This document shows, piece by piece, positions 46,606 through 55,364 of a stretch of DNA of 64,000 nt (position 1 is the first letter of the stretch; each line of letters begins with the position of its first letter). The notes under the pieces were generated by a model. The model had not been told where the DNA came from and made no database searches. It was given only the letters and a program-made list of their open reading frames with translations. Location: positions 87,862-151,861 of the forward strand of contig NZ_CANLOZ010000009.1 of the NCBI RefSeq assembly GCF_947492965.1. Direction: 5' to 3'. A program made the translations under genes and the position numbers. The stretch comes from an uncultured Aquimarina sp. Lineage in GTDB: Bacteria; Bacteroidota; Bacteroidia; Flavobacteriales; Flavobacteriaceae.

Positions 46606-46989
46606 TTTTTATGTGTTTTTAACTTTAGATTTAAGCCTATTTATTTCTACTTCAAGTTTACACATTAACCAAGAAATAAAAAAATTTTTAGGGTTTTAAA
46701 GAGGATAAATGTTTTTAAAATAAACAAACCTTAATCTTCATGAGAAAAATATTATGTTAACCTTCACATTATTATTGGTTACTTATTTCTCAGATGTTCA
46801 AATTTCTAAACAAAATGTATTTTAAATCTTTCAAAAATTAAAAAAGGAAACTTAAAATCCATTAAGAATTAGGTATAAGTAATATCAAATTAAAATCTGT
46901 AAAAAAGTATTTTATAAAAAAGCCGAAACAATATTGTTTCGGCTTTTTTATAAAATATAATCGCTTGAGCACATATGATTAGGAATATT
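46606..46989. other. Spacer between tpx and the redox operon
   Basis: 384 bases without a reading frame. It holds the promoter region of tpx on one side and the terminator at 46916-46949 on the other. No further structure is seen. Confidence 0.5.
46916..46949 (-). terminator. Terminator of the peroxiredoxin/thioredoxin operon
   Basis: 15-bp perfect stem (AAAAAAGCCGAAACA and complement) with an ATAT loop, 40 bases after the small DUF gene. T-runs on both strands. Confidence 0.88.
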
Positions 46990-47247
46990 TTAAGTGTCGA
47001 TAGATCCCATAACTCGTTGCATAAAACCATTTAGGGCTTCCTTTTTTGGAGTACCTTCTTTAACCATTTTATTGACTTCAATGGCACCATACATATTAGA
47101 AATAAGCTCTCCTATTACATCTAGCTCCTCATCCTTTAAGGAAGGAACTTCTGTAAGTGCTTCCAAAGTTTCTATTGCTTCCACAACAAAATCCTCATCA
47201 TTCTCCTCTATAAAAGACGTTAAATGTTTAATTATTGGTAACTTCAT
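46990..47247 (-). CDS. Small conserved acidic protein (DUF6952-like)
   Basis: 85 residues, soluble, mostly helical, no cysteines. I recall it as a Flavobacteria protein of unknown function (DUF6952), but the family name is from memory. It overlaps the thioredoxin gene upstream by 20 bases, so the two are translationally coupled and a role as partner of that thioredoxin is a reasonable guess. Confidence 0.8.
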   Translation of the reverse strand: MKLPIIKHLTSFIEENDEDFVVEAIETLEALTEVPSLKDEELDVIGELISNMYGAIEVNKMVKEGTPKKEALNGFMQRVMGSIDT

Positions 47248-47542
47248 TTACTAAATCTTTTAAAACTTCAAACTTATTTGTCTGTACCTGATTCACAAAA
47301 TCTCCATTTTTAAAAGTAGCAAACGTTGGCAGGTTATCTACCGTGGCCATTTTTCTGGATTCTGGATTTTTTTCTGCATCAACAATTACAAAAGTAGCAT
47401 CTTCATTTTCAGAAGCTAATTTTTTAAATTTTGGCTTCATAATTCTACAATTACCGCACCATGTAGCAGAATACTGAACGATAACTTTATCATTAGCTTG
47501 TACTAATTCAGAAAGATTATCCGCTGTTAATTCTTGAATCAT
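47228..47542 (-). CDS. Thioredoxin-family protein with CGNC motif
   Basis: 104 residues, a complete thioredoxin fold with no signal peptide. The redox motif is WCGNC in place of WCGPC, and the cis-proline is in NLPTFATF. Lying after the peroxiredoxin gene, it probably recycles that enzyme. Overlaps the next gene by 20 bases. Confidence 0.9.
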   Translation of the reverse strand: MIQELTADNLSELVQANDKVIVQYSATWCGNCRIMKPKFKKLASENEDATFVIVDAEKNPESRKMATVDNLPTFATFKNGDFVNQVQTNKFEVLKDLVNEVTNN

Positions 47543-47565
47543 AATCTATTTTTTTCGTGTAAAAC

Positions 47566-47607
47566 AGAAACTTCTCTTTACTACTTTTAGTATTTAGAGA
47601 AGTTTCT
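47566..47607 (-). terminator. Hairpin between peroxiredoxin and thioredoxin genes
   Basis: 12-bp perfect stem (AGAAACTTCTCT and complement) with an 18-base loop containing a further short stem, 25 bases after the peroxiredoxin stop. Likely a partial terminator giving more peroxiredoxin than thioredoxin mRNA. Confidence 0.6.
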
Positions 47608-47632
47608 TCTAAAACTATTTTGATCTAAGTTC

Positions 47633-48271
47633 TTAGTGAGAAGCTAAATAAGAAGCTACTCCATCTCTATTTGCAGACATTGCTTCTTTACCTTCTTCCC
47701 AATTCGCAGGACATACTTCTCCGTTTTTCTGTACATGAGCATAAGCATCGATCAATCTTAAAAACTCTGCTACATTTCTTCCTACTGGCATATGGTTGAT
47801 CCCTTCATGAAAAACAGTTCCTTCTTCATCAATTAAATATGTAGCTCTGTAGGTAACGTTATCTCCTTCTACAGTTACAACACCTGTTTCTTCATTGTAC
47901 GTTTCATTAGTGATATCTAAAATTCCTAATGTGCTCGCTAGATTACGATTAGAATCTGCTAAAATAGGATATGTTACACCTTCTATACCTCCGTTGTCTT
48001 TAGAAGTGTTTAACCATGCAAAATGAACTTCAGGAGTATCACAAGAAGCACCAATTACAATTGTGTTTCTTTTTTCAAATTCTACTAAAGCCTCCTGAAA
48101 TGCGTGTAATTCCGTTGGACAAACAAAAGTAAAATCTTTAGGGTACCAGAATAAAAGTACCTTTTTGTTGTTATTTTTTGCCTCTTCCAATACGTTTAGT
48201 TTGAAAGTATCTCCCATTTCATTCATTGCGTCAACGTTAAGATCTGGGAATTTTTTACCTACAAATGCCAT
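47633..48271 (-). CDS. Typical 2-Cys peroxiredoxin (AhpC/Prx1)
   Basis: 212 residues. The peroxidatic cysteine lies in DFTFVCPTEL and the resolving one in GEVCPANW, as in AhpC/Prx1 proteins. Reduces hydrogen peroxide and peroxynitrite in the cytoplasm. First gene of a three-gene operon with the CGNC thioredoxin and the small acidic protein. Confidence 0.94.
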   Translation of the reverse strand: MAFVGKKFPDLNVDAMNEMGDTFKLNVLEEAKNNNKKVLLFWYPKDFTFVCPTELHAFQEALVEFEKRNTIVIGASCDTPEVHFAWLNTSKDNGGIEGVTYPILADSNRNLASTLGILDITNETYNEETGVVTVEGDNVTYRATYLIDEEGTVFHEGINHMPVGRNVAEFLRLIDAYAHVQKNGEVCPANWEEGKEAMSANRDGVASYLASH

Positions 48272-48502
48272 TTTTTTGTTAATTTAAAAAGTAATTAATT
48301 AATTTTTGAAGTGGCAAATATACGCTGCCTATACATATATAAAGGATACGATAATTAGATTTTTTTATATTCATATAGTTTTTTCTAATACACAAGTATC
48401 TTTCTAACAATACTTCAAAAATTCTTACAAAAAAATAAAATACCTTACATAAATTACGGATAAATTGTTCTTTTTACACGATGATTTGCACATTGTTAGA
48501 TC

Positions 48503-48510
48503 TATTTTTG
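48503..48510 (+). promoter_or_regulatory. -7 box for the hybrid kinase
   Basis: TATTTTTG, 38 bases before the TTG start. A TTTG at 48485-48488 is 14 bases further upstream, closer than ideal. Confidence 0.4.
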
Positions 48511-48548
48511 TATTTTCGCTGCATATAATTAGCCTCTAAACCAAAAAG

Positions 48549-50792
48549 TTGAAGAACTTTACAAAACATATAATCTATTTATTTTTTACTTGTATTTACA
48601 TTGGTACAGTAGCACAATCATCTCTAGATAGAGATAGTATTCAAATCCATATAGAACAAGCAGAATTGTTCTTGGAAGAATTTAAGTATCAACAAGCTTT
48701 AGAAAAAGTACAAGTTGCTTTAAAAAGCGCTACCTACAATAACGATGATAGAAGTAGAGCAAAAATACGCTTTCTAATCGGAAAGATACATGAGCTAAAT
48801 AGCCAGGATAGCGAAGCGATTACCAATTATATAACTGCTATAACCTATGCTTCTACTTCAAAAAGCAAAGAAGTACAGGCAAAAATAACGTATAATCTAG
48901 GAAAATTATATCTGAAGAATGATAACAAAGTACAAAATGGTATCAATCATCTTACAGAAAGTTCTAAAATAGCCAAAGAGATTAATGATACTACAAAAAT
49001 TATTAAACCTTGGTTAACACTTGCAGAACACTATATTGATAATAGAGATTACCAAACGAGTGATAAATACCTAACAAAAGTAAGAGCATTAATAGGGTCC
49101 AATTTTGATTTAGCTCCAAGTCAAAAAATCAAATTAAGTAATTTGTTAGGAAAATATTTCCTAAGGGTACGCAGATATGAAAGAGCGGACGAACACATTG
49201 ATAATGCTGTATCCTACGCCAGTAGTGAAATAAATAATATTGAAAATAACGAACTAGTAATTTCTAACTCTTATCAAGAACTTGCCACTGCATATTACAC
49301 AAAACATAGAGTTTACAGGGCTAAAAAGGAATTTGAAAAAGCCATTCCGTATCTAGAAAAACATTACGAAAACCAAAAAAAATCCGAAGCAATTACCAGA
49401 AAAATAGAACTGATAAAAGCGGAGATTGAGTTCGATGTAAATCGAATGAAGGATAAGGTAAAAAAAGCTGATGAAAAGGATGCAAAAAACTATTCTAAAG
49501 AAATCAAATGGCAAATCATTACCATACTTGGAGTAGTACTAATATTAATTTCTCTAGCTTTCTTAATCAGTTCTTACAAAAACAATTTACAAAAGAAGAA
49601 GCTTAATTATGATCTTATAGAGAAGAATAAGGAGTTGGTGAACGCAAAAGAAACTGCAGAACAAGTTTCCACACTTAAATCTCAGTTTATCTCTACTGTA
49701 AGTCATGAACTAAGAACACCTCTTTATGGGGTTATAGGTCTTACTTCATTACTTATGGAAAACCCAGAAGAAAAGAAGAAAAATGAATATTTAGAATCTT
49801 TGAAATTTTCTGGGGATTATTTGCTTGCGCTGATTAATGATGTGCTTCAATTAAGTAAGATAGAAACTAATGAAGTAAAACTAGAAAAAGTTTCCTTTGA
49901 TCTTAGGTCTTTAATAGAGGGGATTGTAAACTCCCTCCATTCAAAACAAAAAAACAATAACAATACTGTTCATATTGATATTGATAGAAACATTAAAACT
50001 ACATTACTTGGTGATTCTGTAAGACTATCTCAGATATTGATAAATCTGATTGGTAATGCTTTAAAGTTTACTAATAATGGGAATATTTGGATCAAAGTAA
50101 AAAGCCAAGCATCTGAAGGAGATAATTACAATTTACGTTTTATCATTAAAGATGACGGTATTGGGATACCAAAAAGCAAGCAAGCTACTATTTTTGAAAA
50201 CTTTGCTCAGGTAAAAAATGAGAATCAAGAATACGAAGGTACTGGTCTAGGACTAGCGATCGTAAAAAAACTAATTCACCTTCATAAGAGTGAAATTTTT
50301 ATTGATAGTGAAGAAGGTGTTGGCTCTGAATTTACGTTTGATTTAGTGTATGAAAAAGCGGTAAAAGAAAAAGATATCTCTTCTCAAACGGGAGAAAGTA
50401 TCAGTATTGGAACTACCAATTTTAATATTCTTATCGTTGATGATAACAAAATCAATCAAATAGTTACTCAAAATATTCTTAAGAAAAAGGGGTATACTTG
50501 TGATCTGGCTAGCAATGGTATGAAAGCTATTGAGATGGTGAAAACAAATGCATTTGACTTAGTTCTTATGGACATAAACATGCCCGAAATGAATGGTTTA
50601 GATGCTACCACTGTTATAAGAACCTTTAATACTCATATCCCAATCATAGCACTTACAGCAGTTGAAGAAGGTGAGATTAGAGATCAAGCTTTATCAGTAG
50701 GAATGAATGATGTGATCATTAAACCATACGATACTCAGCAATTCTTCCAAACAATCATGAAGAATATTTCCAAAGTAAAATACATCAATTAA
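48549..50792 (+). CDS. Hybrid histidine kinase with TPR sensor region
   Basis: 747 residues starting at a TTG codon, chosen because it gives a proper signal peptide (residues 1-23). A periplasmic TPR-like region (about 25-290) is followed by one membrane helix (about 320-343), HisKA with the phosphorylated H386 (STVSHELRTPL), HATPase_c (NALKF, DDGIGIP, GTGLGLAI) and a receiver domain with D675 (LVLMDINMPEMNG). The phosphate presumably goes on to a separate response regulator, since no output domain is present. The ligand is unknown. Confidence 0.93.
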   Translation: MKNFTKHIIYLFFTCIYIGTVAQSSLDRDSIQIHIEQAELFLEEFKYQQALEKVQVALKSATYNNDDRSRAKIRFLIGKIHELNSQDSEAITNYITAITYASTSKSKEVQAKITYNLGKLYLKNDNKVQNGINHLTESSKIAKEINDTTKIIKPWLTLAEHYIDNRDYQTSDKYLTKVRALIGSNFDLAPSQKIKLSNLLGKYFLRVRRYERADEHIDNAVSYASSEINNIENNELVISNSYQELATAYYTKHRVYRAKKEFEKAIPYLEKHYENQKKSEAITRKIELIKAEIEFDVNRMKDKVKKADEKDAKNYSKEIKWQIITILGVVLILISLAFLISSYKNNLQKKKLNYDLIEKNKELVNAKETAEQVSTLKSQFISTVSHELRTPLYGVIGLTSLLMENPEEKKKNEYLESLKFSGDYLLALINDVLQLSKIETNEVKLEKVSFDLRSLIEGIVNSLHSKQKNNNNTVHIDIDRNIKTTLLGDSVRLSQILINLIGNALKFTNNGNIWIKVKSQASEGDNYNLRFIIKDDGIGIPKSKQATIFENFAQVKNENQEYEGTGLGLAIVKKLIHLHKSEIFIDSEEGVGSEFTFDLVYEKAVKEKDISSQTGESISIGTTNFNILIVDDNKINQIVTQNILKKKGYTCDLASNGMKAIEMVKTNAFDLVLMDINMPEMNGLDATTVIRTFNTHIPIIALTAVEEGEIRDQALSVGMNDVIIKPYDTQQFFQTIMKNISKVKYIN

Positions 50793-50894
50793 TTCTAGTT
50801 CTTTTCTTATTTATTAACTTATTCTGTTAAAGCTTATTCTCTTTAATCTTTTATATAGTATTTTTAGAGCTCAATTTAAGCTTAGAACACTAAC

Positions 50895-52064
50895 ATGAAC
50901 TCAAAAGACACTGGTTTTAATACTATTTGCACCCATGTGGGAGAAATAGAAGATAAACAATTCAAAGGAGCAATTTCTCCTATTTACCTCTCTACATCTT
51001 ATGCTTTTGAAGATGTAGATATTAAAAGATATCCACGTTATTTTAATACTCCAAATCAAGAAGCGCTTTGTAAAAAAATTGCAAAACTTGAAAAAGGTGA
51101 ATCATCACTTATTTTCGGAAGCGGAATGGCAGCTATTAGTACTGCTTTACTTGCTTTTTTAAGCAAAGATGATCATATCGTATTACAAAGAACACTTTAT
51201 GGAGGTACTGCTAATTTGGTTAATGAAGAATTTAGCAAATATGGTATTGAATACTCCTTTGTAGATAGTCAGGACGTGACAGGGTTCGAAGAAAAAATCC
51301 AAGACAACACTAAAGTAATTTATATAGAAACTCCTTCTAACCCATTATTAACAATAACAGACATAAAAGCAATAGCAGCACTAGCAAAGGAAAAGGGTAT
51401 TATTACGATGATAGACAATACCTTTGCTTCTCCTGTTAATCAAAATCCTATAGAATTAGGTATCGACATTGTAATTCATTCTGCTACAAAATATCTAGGA
51501 GGACATAGCGATATTCTTGCTGGAGCTGTAGTTTCTTCCGAAAAAAATATCGAACAAATTTTTCAGTTAGCTAAGAATCTTGGCGGAAGTTTAAGTGATT
51601 TTACGGTATGGATGTTAGAAAGAAGCATAAAGACTTTAGGACTTCGGGTAAGACAACAAAATAAAAATGCAAAAAAACTAGCGAAATGGTTAGAAAAACA
51701 TGATGATATCCAAGCGGTATATTATCCTGGTTTAAAATCACATCCCGACTATGAAATAGCAAAAAGACAGATGAAAGGATTTGGTGGAATGCTATCATTT
51801 GAATTAAAAGAAGGATTAGATGCTAGTAAATTTCAGAAAGAACTAAAGCTTATAAAAAGTTCCATGAGTCTTGCTGGAGTAGAAAGTACCATACTCTCCC
51901 CTACACTAACTTCTCATGCTTTATTAACTGCAGAAGAAAGAAAGCACCAAGGAATAAATGATGGGTTGCTAAGGTTTAGTGTTGGTATTGAAGAAAAAGA
52001 AGATTTGATGATGGATATTGAACAAGCACTTCAAAAAATTAAAGTCTTAGAATTAGAACATTAA
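50895..52064 (+). CDS. Trans-sulfuration enzyme (cystathionine gamma-synthase/lyase family)
   Basis: 389 residues of the Cys/Met metabolism PLP family. The Schiff-base lysine is in SATKYLGGHSD, the cofactor aspartate in MIDNTFASP, and the family segment SLAGVESTILSPTLTSHA is intact. It acts on cystathionine, O-acyl-homoserine or methionine. Synthase and lyase cannot be told apart here. It ends one base before bshB1, which links it to thiol metabolism. Confidence 0.9.
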   Translation: MNSKDTGFNTICTHVGEIEDKQFKGAISPIYLSTSYAFEDVDIKRYPRYFNTPNQEALCKKIAKLEKGESSLIFGSGMAAISTALLAFLSKDDHIVLQRTLYGGTANLVNEEFSKYGIEYSFVDSQDVTGFEEKIQDNTKVIYIETPSNPLLTITDIKAIAALAKEKGIITMIDNTFASPVNQNPIELGIDIVIHSATKYLGGHSDILAGAVVSSEKNIEQIFQLAKNLGGSLSDFTVWMLERSIKTLGLRVRQQNKNAKKLAKWLEKHDDIQAVYYPGLKSHPDYEIAKRQMKGFGGMLSFELKEGLDASKFQKELKLIKSSMSLAGVESTILSPTLTSHALLTAEERKHQGINDGLLRFSVGIEEKEDLMMDIEQALQKIKVLELEH

Positions 52065-52065
52065 T

Positions 52066-52782
52066 ATGAAACTAGACATACTAGCTATTGGAGCGCATCC
52101 TGATGATGTAGAACTAAGTTGCTCAGGAACCCTTGCCAAAGAAATTGATCATGGTAAAAAAGTAGGTATTCTAGATCTTACACGTGGAGAACTCGGAACT
52201 CGAGGAACTCCAGAAACTAGAAATCAAGAAGCAAAGGATGCTGCAGAAATTCTAGGAGTAACTGTTCGAGAAAATCTAGGGTTTAGAGATGGTTTTTTTA
52301 AAAATGATGAAGCACATCAACTTGCTATTATCCAAATCATACGTAAATACCAACCAGAAATAGTGCTTTGTAATGCTATTGATGATCGTCATATAGATCA
52401 TGGTAAAGGAAGCAAATTAGTTAGTGATTCGTGCTTTTTATCAGGATTACGCAAAATAGAAACATCTTTAGAAGAAACGAAGCAAGATGCTTGGAGACCT
52501 AAAAAAGTATATCACTATATCCAATGGAAAATATTGGAACCAGATTTTGTAGTAGATATCACTGGATATTTAGATAAAAAAATGGAAAGTGTAATGGCCT
52601 ATAAAACTCAGTTTTATGATGCAGATAGCAAAGCGCCTTCTACTCCAATTTCTAGCAGGAATTTTATGGAAAGTATTCGCTATAGAGCCGCTGATTTAGG
52701 TAGAATCATCGGAGTAGATCATGCAGAAGGTTATACTGTAGAACGCTATGCCGCAGTAGATTCCATATTTGACCTTATATAA
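52066..52782 (+). CDS. bshB1: Bacillithiol biosynthesis deacetylase BshB1
   Basis: 238 residues of the LmbE/PIG-L family. The zinc motif AHPDDVEL, the GELGTRGT segment and DDRHIDHGKGS are as in BshB1. It removes acetyl from GlcNAc-malate to prepare for cysteine addition in bacillithiol. Starts one base after the trans-sulfuration gene, so one transcript is likely. Confidence 0.93.
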   Translation: MKLDILAIGAHPDDVELSCSGTLAKEIDHGKKVGILDLTRGELGTRGTPETRNQEAKDAAEILGVTVRENLGFRDGFFKNDEAHQLAIIQIIRKYQPEIVLCNAIDDRHIDHGKGSKLVSDSCFLSGLRKIETSLEETKQDAWRPKKVYHYIQWKILEPDFVVDITGYLDKKMESVMAYKTQFYDADSKAPSTPISSRNFMESIRYRAADLGRIIGVDHAEGYTVERYAAVDSIFDLI

Positions 52783-52795
52783 TTTCATTTTTTTC

Positions 52796-52826
52796 TTTGC
52801 AGAAACAAAGAAATACCTTATTTTTG
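52796..52826 (+). promoter_or_regulatory. Promoter of tRNA-His
   Basis: TTTG (52796-52799) and TATTTTTG (52819-52826) separated by 19 bases, the ideal Bacteroidota spacing, 15 bases before the tRNA. Confidence 0.7.
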
Positions 52827-52841
52827 CAGCCGAAATTAAAT

Positions 52842-52916
52842 GGTGGTTGTAGCTCAGTTGGTTAGAGCGCCTGATTGTGGTTCAGGAGGTCGTCGGTTCG
52901 AGACCGATCTTCCACC
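52842..52916 (+). tRNA. tRNA-His (GTG anticodon)
   Basis: Cloverleaf read by eye: D-arm with AGCTCAGTTGG, anticodon stem CCTGA/TCAGG around TTGTGGT, T-loop TTCGAGA. An extra G at 52842 is the G-1 of tRNA-His. The acceptor stem reads GTGGTTG against CTTCCAC and leaves two adjacent U-U pairs. CCA is not encoded. Confidence 0.9.
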
Positions 52917-52927
52917 CTTTTAAAAAG

Positions 52928-52953
52928 AAAGACTCCGTAACTACGGAGTCTTT
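52928..52953. terminator. Terminator after tRNA-His, shared with the M28 gene
   Basis: 12-bp perfect stem (AAAGACTCCGTA and complement) with an AC loop and T-runs on both sides, between convergent genes. Confidence 0.88.
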
Positions 52954-52995
52954 TTCATTTTATATTACATATCGTAAGACTTAGTTTTTCTGATT

Positions 52996-54033
52996 CTATT
53001 CTTTGCCAATACCATCAACAATTAATCTTTCTTCTTTATTAGCAATCTCCCAGGCTGTATAAAAAATTAGTTTAGCCCGTTTTGTCATCAGATCGTATTC
53101 TATTTTGTCTGCCGTATCCGTTGGCTCATGATAATCCTCATGAACACCGTTAAAATAAAAGATGATAGGAATATTATTCTTTGCAAAATTATAATGATCA
53201 CTTCGGTAATAAAATCTATTCGGATCATCCTTAGCGTTGTAGGTATAGTCTAGGTCTAATTGAGTAAACTCCTTATTTATTTCTTCACTTAAATTATGCA
53301 ACTCTGTACTCAACCTATCACTTCCTATTAAATAGATATAATTATTCTTTTCTGGACTCTTATGATTTTCATCAATTCGACCAATCATATCGATATTAAG
53401 ATTAGCAACAGTCTTTTCTAGTGGAAAAACTGGATTCTCGGTATAATAACTAGATCCGTACAATCCTTTTTCCTCTCCTGTTACGTGCAAGAATAATATA
53501 GTTCTTTTGGGACCATAACCATCTTTTGCTGCTTTCGCAAAAGCCTGAGCTATTTCCAAAATACTTACAGTACCTGATCCATCGTCATCAGCTCCATTAT
53601 ATATATTTCCATTAGAATCGACTCCTACATGATCATAATGTGCAGAAATTACTACTATTTCATCAGGCTTTTCAGTTCCTTTTATATACGCTAAAACATT
53701 TTCAGATGATTTAATTCTTCCTCTAAAATAACTTTCATCTATTTCCTGGAAATAATCTTCTCCTCCAAGTGGAGAAAGAATTCCCATTCTCATATACTGC
53801 TCTTTTAAATACTCAGCTGCCTTCTTTTGCCCAGGTTCTCCTGTATCTCTACCTTCAAATTCATCCCCTGCAAATTTGTATAAATACTTCTGAAGTTCCT
53901 CTGAAGTTATTGTCTCTGCATACGATATGATATCTGCTTTTTTGTTATTACCAGACTTGTTAGATGACTTTTGTGAGCTTCCACAGGAATATAAAAATAC
54001 TAAGCCTAAAATAACGATTAAAATACTTCTCAT
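52996..54033 (-). CDS. M28 family zinc metallopeptidase, lipoprotein
   Basis: 345 residues with a lipoprotein signal (FLYSCG, Cys17). The M28 ligands are in VVISAHYDHVG, NGADDDGSGT, HVTGEEKGLYGS, LNIDMIG and RSDHYNF, all present. It is an aminopeptidase-type enzyme of the outer membrane or periplasm. Monocistronic. Confidence 0.92.
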   Translation of the reverse strand: MRSILIVILGLVFLYSCGSSQKSSNKSGNNKKADIISYAETITSEELQKYLYKFAGDEFEGRDTGEPGQKKAAEYLKEQYMRMGILSPLGGEDYFQEIDESYFRGRIKSSENVLAYIKGTEKPDEIVVISAHYDHVGVDSNGNIYNGADDDGSGTVSILEIAQAFAKAAKDGYGPKRTILFLHVTGEEKGLYGSSYYTENPVFPLEKTVANLNIDMIGRIDENHKSPEKNNYIYLIGSDRLSTELHNLSEEINKEFTQLDLDYTYNAKDDPNRFYYRSDHYNFAKNNIPIIFYFNGVHEDYHEPTDTADKIEYDLMTKRAKLIFYTAWEIANKEERLIVDGIGKE

Positions 54034-54155
54034 TTATTTCTTTTTATAACACTATGCAATATACAGATTTAGCAGCAGATGATTTTATCAATATTTTCAT
54101 AAAAAAACCTTCAAAATTTATTTAAAAAAACTTTTATAGATTTAAAAAAGGTTAT

Positions 54156-54163
54156 TATATTTG
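54156..54163 (+). promoter_or_regulatory. -7 box of tRNA-Ser
   Basis: TATATTTG, matching TAnnTTTG, 38 bases before the tRNA. Confidence 0.5.
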
Positions 54164-54201
54164 CACCCGCATTCAGGGAATACCTGATGAGACTAAACAC
54201 T

Positions 54202-54286
54202 GGAGAAATGGCAGAGTGGTCGAATGCGGCAGTCTTGAAAACTGTTGAGGGTCACACCTCCGGGGGTTCGAATCCCTCTTTCTCCG
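54202..54286 (+). tRNA. tRNA-Ser (TGA anticodon)
   Basis: 85 bases with the long variable arm of serine tRNAs, acceptor stem GGAGAAA/TTTCTCC perfectly paired, anticodon loop CTTGAAA, discriminator G. CCA is not encoded. Confidence 0.93.
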
Positions 54287-54678
54287 CAAGCAAAACGCTT
54301 TAACTTATGGTTGAAGCGTTTTTTGTTTTTAAAATATTTTAATTCTCCCGATTAATATCAATTATAATTCTAAAAGAAATATAGCGAAGCATTTAACTTT
54401 ATGAAAGGGCTAGGATTTAAGTTTTAATAAATTAGCCAACCATTGCATAAAAACAGGTATTCATTTGAAACTTATAGTCGTACGTAAAAAGAAGGGTGTC
54501 AAAAAAAAGGAAAACAACATAATACCGAAAAATAAGTAAATCTAATACACGCGAAAACATCAACAACAAAAGTGGATTAAAAGCTAGCGACTACCCAAGA
54601 GAAGATAATATGCTTAATATTCATTTAATGGTTTTTTTTTCCAAAAGAAAAAGAGAATACAGTAATTCATGCAATTGA
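54287..54678. other. Spacer after tRNA-Ser
   Basis: 392 bases. The first 40 hold the tRNA terminator. The rest shows no reading frame, clear promoter or repeat, and is somewhat less AT-biased near 54420-54600, possibly a decayed remnant, but nothing is recognisable. Confidence 0.4.
54292..54322 (+). terminator. Terminator of tRNA-Ser
   Basis: Stem AAAACGCTT-T-AAC with GTT-G-AAGCGTTTT (one G-T pair), loop TTATG, then a T-run. Confidence 0.85.
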
Positions 54679-55077
54679 TTACAACCGCTCCCACATTTTA
54701 TCGGCATTTAATCTAAAAGTGCCTAGATGATCAAAGCTACACTCCGTTGGAGCAATAATAGACAAAAAGGGTTCTTCATTAGAATTACGATATAGATGAT
54801 ACGTTTCTCCCACGATAGGTTCAAAAGTAAACTTAGCGTTATACACTAAATTGTTATACTCAAATTGCTCCATCAATACATCATACTGTGCTTTTAGCTC
54901 ATCGTATTTTGCCTTTACCTGCTTATTTACCTTGTGTACGTTTGTATTTTTCCAAGCAACCGTATCTGGAATGGTAATTGACGGTGCTCCTACATCCGTA
55001 GCATAAGGTTTTAAGGCAGCATCATACCTTTCTTCATCTTCATTATATACTACTTGGTCTGGTTTCTTATTGCTCAT
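54679..55077 (-). CDS. DUF2452 domain protein
   Basis: 132 residues, cytoplasmic, with a short coiled coil (about 55-75) and a C-terminal beta region (FTFEPIVGETYHLYRN and FRLNADKMWERL). The family has no known function. Its ATG overlaps the stop of the DUF2805 gene by one base (TAATG), so it is the last member of the photolyase operon. Confidence 0.85.
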   Translation of the reverse strand: MSNKKPDQVVYNEDEERYDAALKPYATDVGAPSITIPDTVAWKNTNVHKVNKQVKAKYDELKAQYDVLMEQFEYNNLVYNAKFTFEPIVGETYHLYRNSNEEPFLSIIAPTECSFDHLGTFRLNADKMWERL

Positions 55078-55358
55078 TAGTTCCTTTTTGAAATTTTGTT
55101 ATGTGTAATTTGTTTCTGGCGAGAACATTTAAATCTACCTTCTTCAAAAGTACGTTTTTTTGAATGCTTTGTTTTTCTTCCTTGTACCCTTTTTCTCCAC
55201 ATTCTAAAGCTCGAAGGTTTCATTTCTCTTCGCATTAGATTAATTACTTCTTGCTCTTTTAATCCAAATTGCATAAGGATTGCATCAAATGGTGTCCTAT
55301 CTTCCCAAGCCATTTCTATGATTCTGTCAATATCACGTATGGATAATTCTTTTTGCAT
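55077..55358 (-). CDS. DUF2805/TIGR03643 family small protein
   Basis: 93 residues. An N-terminal helix-turn-helix-like part (IIEMAWEDRTPFDAILMQFGLKEQEVINLMRRE) is followed by a very basic tail (RMWRKRVQGRKTKHSKKR). The charge suggests nucleic acid binding. Unknown function. It starts 6 bases after the photolyase-like gene and overlaps the next gene by one base. Confidence 0.85.
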   Translation of the reverse strand: MQKELSIRDIDRIIEMAWEDRTPFDAILMQFGLKEQEVINLMRREMKPSSFRMWRKRVQGRKTKHSKKRTFEEGRFKCSRQKQITHNKISKRN

Positions 55359-55364
55359 CTACTG

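Noticed and set aside
54330..54678. Possible decayed mobile element or pseudogene
   Set aside because: No inverted ends, no transposase-like peptide and no duplicated target site could be recognised.
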